From Nocardia miyunensis NBRC 108239 (GTDB taxonomy: Bacteria > Actinomycetota > Actinomycetes > Mycobacteriales > Mycobacteriaceae), in the NCBI RefSeq assembly GCF_001613065.1, contig NZ_BDBQ01000106.1:1-53142 (forward strand): 53,142 bases of DNA. Reading direction: 5' to 3'. Shown here one piece after another: positions 23,379 through 30,309 of this stretch. The notes under the pieces were generated by a model. That model saw only the letters and a list, made by a program, of their open reading frames with translations. It did not search any database and had not been told where the DNA came from. The stretch's first letter is position 1, and every line of letters starts with the position of its first letter. A program made the translations under genes and the position numbers.

Positions 23379-24565
23379 GGCAGGTACTTCCGTCATCGTC
23401 GCCGGTGCCCGTACTCCGGTCGGGCGGCTGCTCGGCGGGCTCGCCGGATTCTCCGGGTCCGAGCTGGGCGGATTCGCGATCAAAGCCGCGCTGGAGAAGG
23501 GCGGCGTCGCGCCCGAACAGGTCGACTACGTGATCATGGGGCAGGTGCTGACCGCGGGTGCGGGCCAGATTCCGGCGCGTCAGGCGGCAGTGGCCGCGGG
23601 GATCCCGATGGACGTTCCGGCGCTGACGCTCAACAAGGTGTGTCTGTCGGGAATCAACGCAATTGCCTTGGCGGATCAGCTGATTCGCGCGGGGGAGTAC
23701 GAGATCGTGGTGGCCGGTGGGCAGGAGTCGATGAGCCGCGCGCCGCATCTGCTGACCAAGAGCCGCGAAGGTTTCAAATACGGCGACGCGACCCTGGACG
23801 ATCACATGATCGCCGACGGCTTGCAGGACATCTTCACCGGTCAGGCGATGGGTACGTTGACCGACACCCGTAACACCGTGGACGGCATCAGCCGCGAGGA
23901 TCAGGACGCCTTCGCCGCCGCCTCGCATCGCAATGCCGCGGCGGCCTGGAAGAACGGCGTGTTCACCGACGAGGTGATCCCGGTGTCGGTCCCGCAGCGC
24001 AAGGGCGATCCGATCGTGATCAGCGAGGACGAAGGCATCCGGGCCGACACGACCGTCGAGTCCCTGGCCGAACTGCGTCCCGCCTTCGCCCCCGACGGCA
24101 CCATCACCGCGGGTTCCGCCTCGCAGATCTCCGACGGCGCGGCCGCGGTGGTCGTAATGAGCAAGGCCAAGGCCCAGGAGCTGGGCCTGAGCTGGATCGC
24201 GGAGATCGGCGCGGCAGGCGTGGTGGCCGGGCCGGATTCCACCCTCCAAGAGCAGCCCGCCAACGCAATCGCCAAAAGCCTGTGCGAGGGAAGGTATCTC
24301 ACCGACCGACCTGGACCTGGTGGAAATCAACGAGGCATTCGCGGTCGTCGGCATCGCCTCGGCCCGCAAACTCGGCATCGCCCCCGAGAAGGTCAACGTC
24401 AATGGCGGCGCAATCGCCATCGGCCACCCCCTGGGCATGTCCGGCGCCCGCATCGTCCTGCACCTTGCACTGGAACTGAAACGTCGAGGCGGCGGCATCG
24501 GCGCGGCAGCCCTCTGCGGTGGGGGCGGCCAGGGCGACGCGCTCATCATCCGATCGGCCGGCTGA
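23371..24565 (+). pseudogene. acetyl-CoA acetyltransferase (thiolase) with a single-base frameshift
   Basis: A biosynthetic/degradative thiolase that would cleave acetoacetyl-CoA made by ScoAB into two acetyl-CoA. The first frame has VAGARTPVGRLLGGL, the nucleophile Cys91 in NKVCLSGINAI, and GGQESMSRAPH, then runs into nonsense after Glu306. The remainder, VEINEAFAVVGIASARKLG, then GGAIAIGHPLGMSGARI with the catalytic His and CGGGGQGDA with the second Cys, lies in another frame ending at 24565. Removing one G from the GGG at 24288-24290 restores GAG GAA GGT ATC and a continuous protein of about 397 aa, the family's normal length. Either a recent mutation or a sequencing error in a short G run; the rest shows no decay. 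Confidence 0.88.
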
Positions 24566-24854
24566 CCTCAGCTCGAGCGAGCCTGTCCGGGCTCGTCATC
24601 GAGGTGGCCGATTGGACTGCCGCAGAAGAGTTTCCGTGCTCGCGTGCTGCCACGGATTGCTGCGCGTTGCTGGGCGTGCGACTTCCTCGGGGTCGCTGCT
24701 TGCGTGACGGCGCATTCAGGAAGTGTTGCGGTGGCGCTTCCTGAGTGGGCACGCAGCGGCGTGAACCATCTAAAGATCCAGCGGCGTGGACGATTCGATA
24801 CGACTATGAGGTTGACCTGGAGCATTCGATGCAGGTGAGAGGGGAACGCAGAGC
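24566..24854. other. intergenic region with a weak hairpin
   Basis: No convincing gene is present. The only structure noticed is an 8-base inverted repeat TCAGGAAG (24716-24723) and CTTCCTGA (24737-24744), which could terminate the sco operon. From here base composition drops toward the accessory island. Confidence 0.4.
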
Positions 24855-25076
24855 ATGGCAGAGATCGCCACGGTGTACCGCTGGAACCTGAGCAAAGGGA
24901 CCGGCGTCCTCACCCGAGCGGACGGAACTCCGGCGTGGTTCCACCTGTCCACCATGTCGCCCGAGGACTACATGGCCTTGCGCGTGGGTGACCTGGTGGA
25001 TGTCGAGATCGAAGATGTACCGCAGGGGGAGTTCACATGCCGGGCGATATCGGTGCGCAAACACATCGACGGGTGA
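24855..25076 (+). CDS. small cold-shock-domain-like protein
   Basis: A 73-aa protein with the look of a cold-shock OB fold: TVYRWNLSKGTGVLTRADGTPAWFHLSTM followed by LRVGDLVDVEIEDVPQGEFTCRAISVRK (start and end motifs; RNP motifs are degenerate). It could bind RNA or single-stranded DNA. Classical RNP1 aromatic residues are reduced, so it is a divergent member. It stands alone on the + strand, facing the end of the HTH gene, at the left edge of the lower-GC island. Confidence 0.65.
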   Translation: MAEIATVYRWNLSKGTGVLTRADGTPAWFHLSTMSPEDYMALRVGDLVDVEIEDVPQGEFTCRAISVRKHIDG

Positions 25077-25115
25077 TTCTGACCGCCCGCCGTACGTCCG
25101 GTTCGGCGGACTGGC

Positions 25116-25961
25116 CTACTCGGCTGCCTTGGTGCGGACTGCGAGCGCCTTACGGATCAATGTTCGGGCAGCCTCACCGGTCACGGACTGCCCGGCGAGC
25201 GTATCGAATGCCCGGCCGTATTGGGCTATCTCTCGCGGTTGGATGATAGTCAGCTCAGCTGTAGCACCCTCAATCTTCACCACGCGGTTATCGAACATGA
25301 CGAAGTTCTCTACCGCTGCCTTTGCCTCAGCCATTAGTGGAACAATTCCTAGCGTGACTCGAGGCATACCGATAATCGAATGAAGCCGGTCCAGTTGACC
25401 GGTCATAACATCATCACCACCTACTGTGGTGTACAACGCCTGTTCAGCTATCAAGAAGTAGAACCGATGAGTTCCTTTGTACAGGATTCGTTGACGATCC
25501 ATACGGGCGGAGACACCTTTGTCGACATCATCCGGCACCCTGTAGAACTCTATACTGTATCGGAGGATCGCTGCTGCATAATCGGCGGTCTGCAACAGTC
25601 CTGGAATTACCTGCGGCTGCCAATTTCGGATTATTTCAGTTTCTGCTTCGAGCTTCAGCGATTGTATCTGCCGGTTCTTCGTCCCAGTAGCCAGTAATCG
25701 GCGCCACTCCATGTACGCCGCGTTGAGGTTTTTAAGACTGGCGAGCAGGTCAGGTAATTGTTCCTCTGCGCCGGTATGAGCGCAGTATGCCCTGATATCA
25801 GTCTCCGATGGCCTGATCTTTCCGTATTCGATTTTCGAACACTTGGACTCGTGCCAGCCCTCGCGGCGGGCAAGTTCCCGGGCAGTGACCCCGGATGCTT
25901 GGCGCATCTCCCGAAGTCTCTGCCCGAGTGCCTCCCGTTGCTCTTGAACCGAATTGGTCAC
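25116..25961 (-). CDS. HTH (XRE) regulator with DUF5753 domain
   Basis: A 281-aa actinobacterial regulator. An XRE-type helix-turn-helix at about 8-65 (LGQRLREMRQASGVTARELARREG, HESKCSKIEYGKIRPSE given in two parts) is followed by a DUF5753 domain, recognisable from NWQPQVIPGLLQTADYAAAIL, FYFLIAEQALYT and the VTLGIVPL segment. Such proteins usually work with a small partner encoded beside them and are poorly understood. The GTG at 25961 overlaps the DUF6879 stop as GTGA, so it is preferred to the ATG at 26006. It is the last gene of a three- or four-gene operon. Confidence 0.88.
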   Translation of the reverse strand: MTNSVQEQREALGQRLREMRQASGVTARELARREGWHESKCSKIEYGKIRPSETDIRAYCAHTGAEEQLPDLLASLKNLNAAYMEWRRLLATGTKNRQIQSLKLEAETEIIRNWQPQVIPGLLQTADYAAAILRYSIEFYRVPDDVDKGVSARMDRQRILYKGTHRFYFLIAEQALYTTVGGDDVMTGQLDRLHSIIGMPRVTLGIVPLMAEAKAAVENFVMFDNRVVKIEGATAELTIIQPREIAQYGRAFDTLAGQSVTGEAARTLIRKALAVRTKAAE

Positions 25962-26491
25962 CGTTGACCAGAATTGTAATCGGCGTACGGCGTAGCCATT
26001 GACCACATACGGTCTATGGCGTGCCGGTAATACGCCACGACACCGGGATCTGCGGTGACTGCTGCTCCGGCCGGGCTACCGTGGCTGTCAACGAGGTTGA
26101 ACGCCACTGTGTTGCCGTCAAACACCCATGCGTCATCAGTCGGCACTTCGTCGGCGCTGGCGAAATGCCTTGGCAAGTACCGGATGTCCTCGCCGATATC
26201 GATGTTGTCGCCGGTCTCGGTCAGCAGCCACCGGTGATAGTCGCTGAGTGGTTCGGAGACGACTCGGATACGAGATACGGTTATGCCTCGTCCAGTGGCG
26301 TCCTTCACCACGTCGGCCCATGCCTGCCAATAGCTGTCCGGCTCAGCCTCCCGAGGTTCGCCGGCCAGGAACCGCCGGAACGGTTCCGATTCGGCAGGTA
26401 CGGCGTAACTGTCGCGAACTTCGACGTGGATGGCCGAACGCTGAGCGCGGCCGAACAGTTCGGGCCAAGGGCTACTTGGCTTCAGCTCCAT
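25958..26491 (-). CDS. DUF6879-type protein paired with the HTH regulator
   Basis: A 177-aa soluble protein resembling the DUF6879 family that often accompanies HTH-DUF5753 genes. Visible features are WPELFGRAQRSAIHVEVRDSYAVPAESEPFRRFLAG near the N-terminus, RIRVVSEPLSDYHRWLL in the middle, and DDAWVFDGNTVAFNLVD near the end (each named by its key stretch). The ATG at 26491 has GGAGAG upstream. It overlaps the preceding small gene by 20 bases and the HTH gene by 4 bases. Its role is unknown; partner or antagonist of the HTH protein is an inference from gene pairing. Confidence 0.8.
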   Translation of the reverse strand: MELKPSSPWPELFGRAQRSAIHVEVRDSYAVPAESEPFRRFLAGEPREAEPDSYWQAWADVVKDATGRGITVSRIRVVSEPLSDYHRWLLTETGDNIDIGEDIRYLPRHFASADEVPTDDAWVFDGNTVAFNLVDSHGSPAGAAVTADPGVVAYYRHAIDRMWSMATPYADYNSGQR

Positions 26492-26798
26492 AGAAGGCTC
26501 TCCGGTTCTTCGGAATCTCGATAGCGGACTCATCGTCCGCCAAGGTCAGCTGTGCCAACACGTCCGGCTCCGAGATCGGTCGGCCGGTCACCAAAAATGT
26601 GCCCCGTCCGGTATCGGTCAGTGTTGCGCCGAGGTAGGTATCCGGCTCCGCGAAGCCGGTCAGCAAGTGCGGGATCTCAACGGTGTCGGCGCGGCCGGTC
26701 CGCCACCCTTGGGCCACGTACGTTCCTTGATCCGTGGCCAGCAAGCTCGGACAGTCGCCCGACTTGGAGCCGCCTTTTCCGAGCAGATGCAATCTCAT
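26472..26798 (-). CDS. small conserved-looking protein of the HTH/DUF6879 operon
   Basis: A 108-aa hypothetical protein. It contains CPSLLATDQGTYVAQGWRT and a Leu/Glu-rich C-terminus. GAGAGG lies at good distance before the ATG at 26798. The end overlaps the DUF6879 start, so the two are translationally coupled. No function can be assigned. Confidence 0.7.
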   Translation of the reverse strand: MRLHLLGKGGSKSGDCPSLLATDQGTYVAQGWRTGRADTVEIPHLLTGFAEPDTYLGATLTDTGRGTFLVTGRPISEPDVLAQLTLADDESAIEIPKNRRAFYGAEAK

Positions 26799-26813
26799 CG
26801 GGCTACCTCTCGT

Positions 26814-26996
26814 CTACTGATGTGCACGGGCTTGCACCTCTGAGTTCCATGTTCCCTCGAGATAGTGCGCTACGAAAGCGAAAGCTTCATTCTGTGCAAG
26901 CTCGAGCAAGTTTCTGGACCAGTCTGTTACCCGCTTCGTAGCGTCGTACGTGGCCCCCGTGGCGTGTGACGCCACCGACTGCGGGGTGCCTACCAA
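26814..26996 (-). CDS. possible 60-aa first gene of the HTH/DUF6879 operon
   Basis: An open frame ending 15 bases before the 108-aa gene on the same strand. The deduced C-terminal part, WSRNLLELAQNEAFAFVAHY, is amphipathic and protein-like, but the only in-frame starts are a TTG at 26996 and an internal GTG, neither with a good ribosome-binding site. Real or not cannot be decided here. Confidence 0.3.
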   Translation of the reverse strand: MVGTPQSVASHATGATYDATKRVTDWSRNLLELAQNEAFAFVAHYLEGTWNSEVQARAHQ

Positions 26997-27065
26997 ACCA
27001 GCGGACGTATGTCCGTAACCGATGCTGTCCCCGCGCGGGCAGTGACACGACTACAGGGGGTCGAA

Positions 27066-27275
27066 ATGGGTGTAGGTGGAGACCAATCAAACACGCGTAC
27101 AAGACTTTACACGTTTCCGGGCGGGGTGTTCGAGATACAGGAGTGCCCCGGCGACGTACCGGGTGCCGGAGTGTATTTGGAGACTCGACAGTCTTGCGCC
27201 GATGCTCGGGCGTTCGGTCCCGGTGAGGAGACGCAGGGGCTCAGGCTTGTCGACGACGAGACGGAATCCGCGTGA
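27066..27275 (+). CDS. small hypothetical protein, first gene of a tiny-gene cassette
   Basis: A 69-aa soluble, acidic protein. The ATG at 27066 follows GGGGG at six bases; a longer frame from 27009 lacks such a site. The sequence has LYTFPGGVFEIQECPGDVPG and a Cys/Asp-rich end; no domain is recognised. Its stop overlaps the GTG of the next short gene (GTGA at 27272). It begins a run of five overlapping or nearly touching small genes that ends at a strong hairpin at 28245, divergent from the HTH/DUF6879 operon. Confidence 0.6.
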   Translation: MGVGGDQSNTRTRLYTFPGGVFEIQECPGDVPGAGVYLETRQSCADARAFGPGEETQGLRLVDDETESA

Positions 27276-27349
27276 TGGGGTTGTGTCTGGCCTTCGGGGT
27301 GCCGTTGGTGGCGTTCTTCGCCTTGTTGCTCTGGCCGCGCAGAGGGTGA
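27272..27349 (+). CDS. 25-residue single-span membrane peptide
   Basis: GTG at 27272 overlaps the previous stop by four bases and encodes a short peptide whose body, LCLAFGVPLVAFFALLLW, is one hydrophobic membrane span closed by PRRG, a positive-inside end. The overlap and composition make translation plausible. Function unknown; small membrane peptides can be toxins or subunits, but nothing shows which. Confidence 0.45.
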   Translation: MMGLCLAFGVPLVAFFALLLWPRRG

Positions 27350-27354
27350 GATCC

Positions 27355-27516
27355 GTGCTTGATCAGCGCAGCGAGCCCGGAACGTACATGGCTCCGGAGT
27401 TGGCTACCGGAGCTGAGGCAGCGCCGTTGCCAGTTGAGGTAATAGCTCGGTTTCGTGACGCACTCAAATGCATGGAACCTGCAGATGATACACGAAATAT
27501 GCAGGGGGACAGATGA
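27355..27516 (+). CDS. 53-residue hypothetical protein
   Basis: GTG at 27355 lies eight bases after AGAGGG. The peptide includes VEVIARFRDALKCMEPADD, likely helical. Its TGA overlaps the ATG of the secreted-protein gene at 27513 (ATGA). No function is recognised. Confidence 0.45.
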   Translation: MLDQRSEPGTYMAPELATGAEAAPLPVEVIARFRDALKCMEPADDTRNMQGDR

Positions 27517-27778
27517 ATACAAGACCATGGCTCGTTCTCGTCGCTGTACTCGTTGGGTTGAGTCCAGCGCTCACAGTCGGCGCCGGTCCGGCTCGTGCGG
27601 ATGCTGAGCGGCAAGATGGGGCGGTGACGCTGTACGTGTCGGGGGAGGGTTTGACCGTCGAGACTCCTACGGACCGACGGGCGAGTTTTGGGACGGCACA
27701 CAACTGTGCGCGGGTTGGTGGGACCCGCTCGGACACACCACTATTCCGGGGTATCCGTGTGTAAGGATTCACGTATGA
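27513..27778 (+). pseudogene. small secreted protein whose C-terminus is in the -1 frame
   Basis: The ATG at 27513 follows GGGGGAC and encodes a clear Sec signal peptide (MNTRPWLVLVAVLVGLSP, cleavage after ARA near residue 29), then AVTLYVSGEGLTVETPTD. In frame it ends at 27764 with an unconvincing Arg-rich tail. The -1 frame instead reads FWDGTQLCAGWWDPLG and then TTIPGYPCVRIHV, with two Cys and many Trp. It stops at 27776-27778, overlapping the next ATG by four bases like the other genes of the cassette. That -1 segment has no start codon of its own downstream of a stop at 27605, so it must be joined to the signal peptide. Either one base was lost near 27675-27689, or ribosomes slip back at the TTTTGGG at 27686-27692. 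Confidence 0.6.
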
Positions 27779-28230
27779 CAACGCTCGCAGATGAAGGCTG
27801 GACGCCGGTAACCGCAGAGCGGTACGAGAGCGGCTACGCGTGGCGCGTGTGGTGCGACCCCAACAATCCGGACTGGACGTACATCGAGGCTCGAAACGAA
27901 GCGGGCCGAGTGGTCGCCGGAGGTATCGGAGGCCAGAGAGAACCGGACGAAGGTGTTCGGTTCTGGGTGTCCAAGGATGACGGGTTCCCGACATTCGTAG
28001 GTGTTCGGTTCCCCGCCGAGTTCCCGAGTATCGAGATCGAGACGACGCACCGGGCCCTGACGGTCGAAGCCGAACAGACACAGGATCACTTCGGTATGCG
28101 GTACTACGCGATGCCGCTGGAAGACGATGAAGAATTGTTCGCAGTCACCGGGGGTGGGGAACGCGAGCGGTACATCCCTGCTCTGGTTGTCGGCTCTGGC
28201 GAGACCGGGTTCTATCCGTCCGAGCGCTGA
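27775..28230 (+). CDS. hypothetical protein, last gene of the small-gene cassette
   Basis: A 151-aa soluble protein. The ATG at 27775 has AAGGA about eight bases upstream and overlaps the -1 frame stop of the secreted protein. Features: YAWRVWCDPNNPDWTYIEARN, GIGGQREPDEGVRFWVSKDD and a C-terminal YIPALVVGSGETGFYP (motifs named separately). It looks like a compact alpha/beta domain; no family is recognised. A hairpin terminator follows at 28245. Confidence 0.65.
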   Translation: MTTLADEGWTPVTAERYESGYAWRVWCDPNNPDWTYIEARNEAGRVVAGGIGGQREPDEGVRFWVSKDDGFPTFVGVRFPAEFPSIEIETTHRALTVEAEQTQDHFGMRYYAMPLEDDEELFAVTGGGERERYIPALVVGSGETGFYPSER

Positions 28231-28244
28231 CGGGCGCACGACGG

Positions 28245-28278
28245 ATGCACCCCAGGGAAATTTTCCGCTGGGGTGCAT
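28245..28278. terminator. 34-base hairpin ending the small-gene cassette
   Basis: Perfect 11-base arms ATGCACCCCAG (28245-28255) and CTGGGGTGCAT (28268-28278) enclose GGAAATTTTCC, which extends the pairing almost to the tip. It lies between the convergent cassette and the catabolic operon, so it probably acts on both strands. Confidence 0.8.
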
Positions 28279-28282
28279 ATCT

Positions 28283-28393
28283 CTATGACTCAGGCCAGAA
28301 TCCCTCGCCGGGAACGTCTAGCGCGTCGCGCCCCATGACGGCTCGCGGCAACGTGAGCCTCTGGTCGAGGACGGCGTCGAACATGCCGATCAT
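28283..28393 (-). CDS. possible 36-residue ORF coupled to RidA
   Basis: The ATG at 28393 overlaps the RidA stop as ATGA and opens a 36-codon frame that reads MIGMFDAVLDQRLTLPRAV, then an Asp/Gly/Pro-rich end, and stops at 28283 just before the hairpin. The overlap is suggestive, and composition is protein-like, but no family is known. Confidence 0.3.
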   Translation of the reverse strand: MIGMFDAVLDQRLTLPRAVMGRDALDVPGEGFWPES

Positions 28394-28788
28394 CGCGTGG
28401 CGGGATCGTCGAGGACGGCCAGCAGGTCGCACTGGACCAGGGAGCCGCCGTCGAGGTGAGCGGCGACGGCTTGGCGGGCGGGGCGGGTGGCGGGGTCGGG
28501 GAACATTGCGAGCCATTCTCGGTTGAGGGCTTCGCGGTTGCGGTAGTCCGCTAGCCAGAAGGTCATCTTCAGGATGTCGTCGGTGGTGCCGCCCGCCGCG
28601 GTCAGCAGTGCGCGAACGTGGTCGAATACGTTGGCGCACTGGGCGTCCAGGCTGTCGGGTAGCTCGTGGGTGACCGGGTCGCGGCCGGTGAGTACGCCGG
28701 AGGCGAGGAAGGGGCCGATTCGGCTGCCGACCGGGATGGGGTTGGCATGGCCGAATCCGGGGACGTCGATGCTGACGCGGCGGGCCAT
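28390..28788 (-). CDS. RidA family enamine/imine deaminase
   Basis: A 132-aa YjgF/RidA/UK114 protein. ANPIPVGSRIGPFLASGVLTGRDP is the N-terminal block, QCANVFDHVRALLTAAGGTTDDILKMTFWLAD the central helix, and RPARQAVAAHLDGGSLVQCDLLAV carries the conserved Arg-Pro region near the active site (blocks named by their ends). RidA-like enzymes include 2-aminomuconate deaminase of aminophenol-type pathways, which makes its presence in an aromatic operon notable. The ATG at 28788 lies immediately after the FAH stop at 28790. Confidence 0.88.
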   Translation of the reverse strand: MARRVSIDVPGFGHANPIPVGSRIGPFLASGVLTGRDPVTHELPDSLDAQCANVFDHVRALLTAAGGTTDDILKMTFWLADYRNREALNREWLAMFPDPATRPARQAVAAHLDGGSLVQCDLLAVLDDPATR

Positions 28789-28789
28789 G

Positions 28790-29644
28790 TCATGCCTCCG
28801 GGATGACGCGGTTCTCGATGACGCCCAGGCCGCTGATCTCGGCTCGGACGATATCTCCCGGGACGATGAAATCGCCTGTGGGAGCACCGATTCCGGATGG
28901 CGTTCCGGTGGCGAGGATATCGCCGGGCAGCAGCGTCATCACCTGGGTCAGGTAGGCGATCTGATCGTAGATGTCGTAGATCATGTCGTCGGTCGACCAG
29001 TCCTGGCGGACGCGGTCGTTGACCGTCAGGGTCATGTGCAGATTCAGCGGGTCGGCGATCTCGTCGTCGGTGGTCAGCCACGGTCCGATCGGTCCGTGCG
29101 TATCGAAGGATTTGCCGAGAGTGAATGTGGGAGAACGCTTGTGCAGCCAGTCGCGGACCGAGACGTCGTTCGCGACGAGATACCCCGCGATGACCGACCG
29201 CGCATCCTCGACCTTCACGTGCCGACACCGCTGACCGATCACGACGGCCAGTTCGATCTCGTAGTCCAGTTCGTCGGAGACAGCGGGTTTCACGATGTCG
29301 TCGTAGGGCCCGACGATGCAGGAGGTCTGCTTGTTGAACCACATCTGGCTGGTCGGAATCGGGATACCGGCCTGCCGCGCCTCCTCGGCGTGCGCCTTGT
29401 AGTTCATGCCGATGCCGAGATACTTCTGCGGGTCGTCGATCGGCGGCTCGAGCACGATGTCGGACAGCGCGTGGCTCGGGCCGTCGGCGGCGAGGATCGA
29501 GTCCTTCAGCTCATCGAGCCGGGGCAGGATCGCGCGCAGTGACGTCCCGACGCCGGGGACCTCGGAGATGTCGGTGAGTCGGTCCCCGTCCACGCGGCCG
29601 AGCCGGGATGGGTTGTCGCCGAGATGAAATCGGGCAATTCTCAT
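28790..29644 (-). CDS. fumarylacetoacetate hydrolase (FAH) family protein
   Basis: A 284-aa FAH-fold enzyme: hydrolase, isomerase or decarboxylase acting on a ring-cleavage product. Metal-binding Glu/Asp residues sit in DYEIELAVVIG, with GIGMNYKAHAEEA before and GKSFDTHGPIGPWL, GDILATGTPSGIG after. The last two are typical of the HpaG/acylpyruvase subgroup. The ATG at 29644 overlaps the NTF2-like gene stop (ATGA). Exact reaction is not decidable; the neighbours HpaH and HpaI suggest a 2-oxo-dicarboxylate intermediate. Confidence 0.9.
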   Translation of the reverse strand: MRIARFHLGDNPSRLGRVDGDRLTDISEVPGVGTSLRAILPRLDELKDSILAADGPSHALSDIVLEPPIDDPQKYLGIGMNYKAHAEEARQAGIPIPTSQMWFNKQTSCIVGPYDDIVKPAVSDELDYEIELAVVIGQRCRHVKVEDARSVIAGYLVANDVSVRDWLHKRSPTFTLGKSFDTHGPIGPWLTTDDEIADPLNLHMTLTVNDRVRQDWSTDDMIYDIYDQIAYLTQVMTLLPGDILATGTPSGIGAPTGDFIVPGDIVRAEISGLGVIENRVIPEA

Positions 29645-30147
29645 TCTTGTTCGCCTCCGCTGTTCGCTCGGGTGTCGATGGTGTCGCCCTCGTCGTCGGC
29701 GACGAGTTCCGAATCCAGTGCGGGCCAGACATGTTCGCCGTCGGGGGTCATCTGGAAGCTGACGAACAGCCACCCGCCGTCCGCGCGTCGGCGCAGCACC
29801 TGCGTGGCCACCCCGGCGACGATCCGCTCACCGCCGTCGGGCGAGCGCAGGCGGTTGATCAGCCGCCCGGTCATGATCGCGACGTGCTCGCCGATCAGCC
29901 GGACCCGCAGCTGCTCCCTGCGCATCTCGATGTACGCCTGGCGCTTCTGAACATGTTCCAGCAGTTGGGCTTTGCTGTGTGTCAGCCCGGGGGCGTGGAT
30001 GTGCACCAGCGATTCATCGAGCAGTTCGCTCAGCCCATCGGTGTCGGCGGCCATCAACGTCTCGTGGCGCCGTTTCTCGACCGCGAAGATCTCCTGCCGG
30101 GTCTGCCCGTCCGCGCTGGTCACCGGCGTGGGGTCGGATTCGGTCAT
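29641..30147 (-). CDS. SnoaL/NTF2-like protein
   Basis: A 168-aa NTF2-fold protein (DUF4440-like). EIFAVEKRRHETLMAADTDGLSELLDESLVHIHAPG is the cone-forming N-terminal half; HVAIMTGRLINRL and WLFVSFQM follow (fragments named by key residues). Such proteins act as small hydratases, isomerases or accessory subunits of aromatic hydroxylases. It is coupled to the FAH gene and lies 160 bases downstream of the FAD monooxygenase on the same strand. Confidence 0.82.
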   Translation of the reverse strand: MTESDPTPVTSADGQTRQEIFAVEKRRHETLMAADTDGLSELLDESLVHIHAPGLTHSKAQLLEHVQKRQAYIEMRREQLRVRLIGEHVAIMTGRLINRLRSPDGGERIVAGVATQVLRRRADGGWLFVSFQMTPDGEHVWPALDSELVADDEGDTIDTRANSGGEQE

Positions 30148-30309
30148 CGAAGTTCCTCCTCGGACACTCTGCCGTTCATGGCGGGGAGGACAAGGCGGGT
30201 GTGTTGTCCGTGGTGCACGACAACCTCTTTCGGATAGTGCGTTCGTATGAATGAGGCGGTGGTATCCGGCCCGGCGCGGCGCTGCGGGCGCGCTGCCGGC
30301 CGAATGGGG

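Noticed and set aside
21845..24565. pcaIJF (3-oxoadipate) identity for the CoA-transferase/thiolase genes
   Set aside because: An IclR neighbour fits PcaR, but the alpha subunit carries the ScoA-type CGVDDWGLG and SYVGENKEF segments, and the locus context is leucine breakdown.
23371..24744. 457-aa thiolase as one continuous protein
   Set aside because: After residue 306 this frame is Arg/Pro-rich nonsense, while the conserved thiolase C-terminus continues in another frame to 24565.
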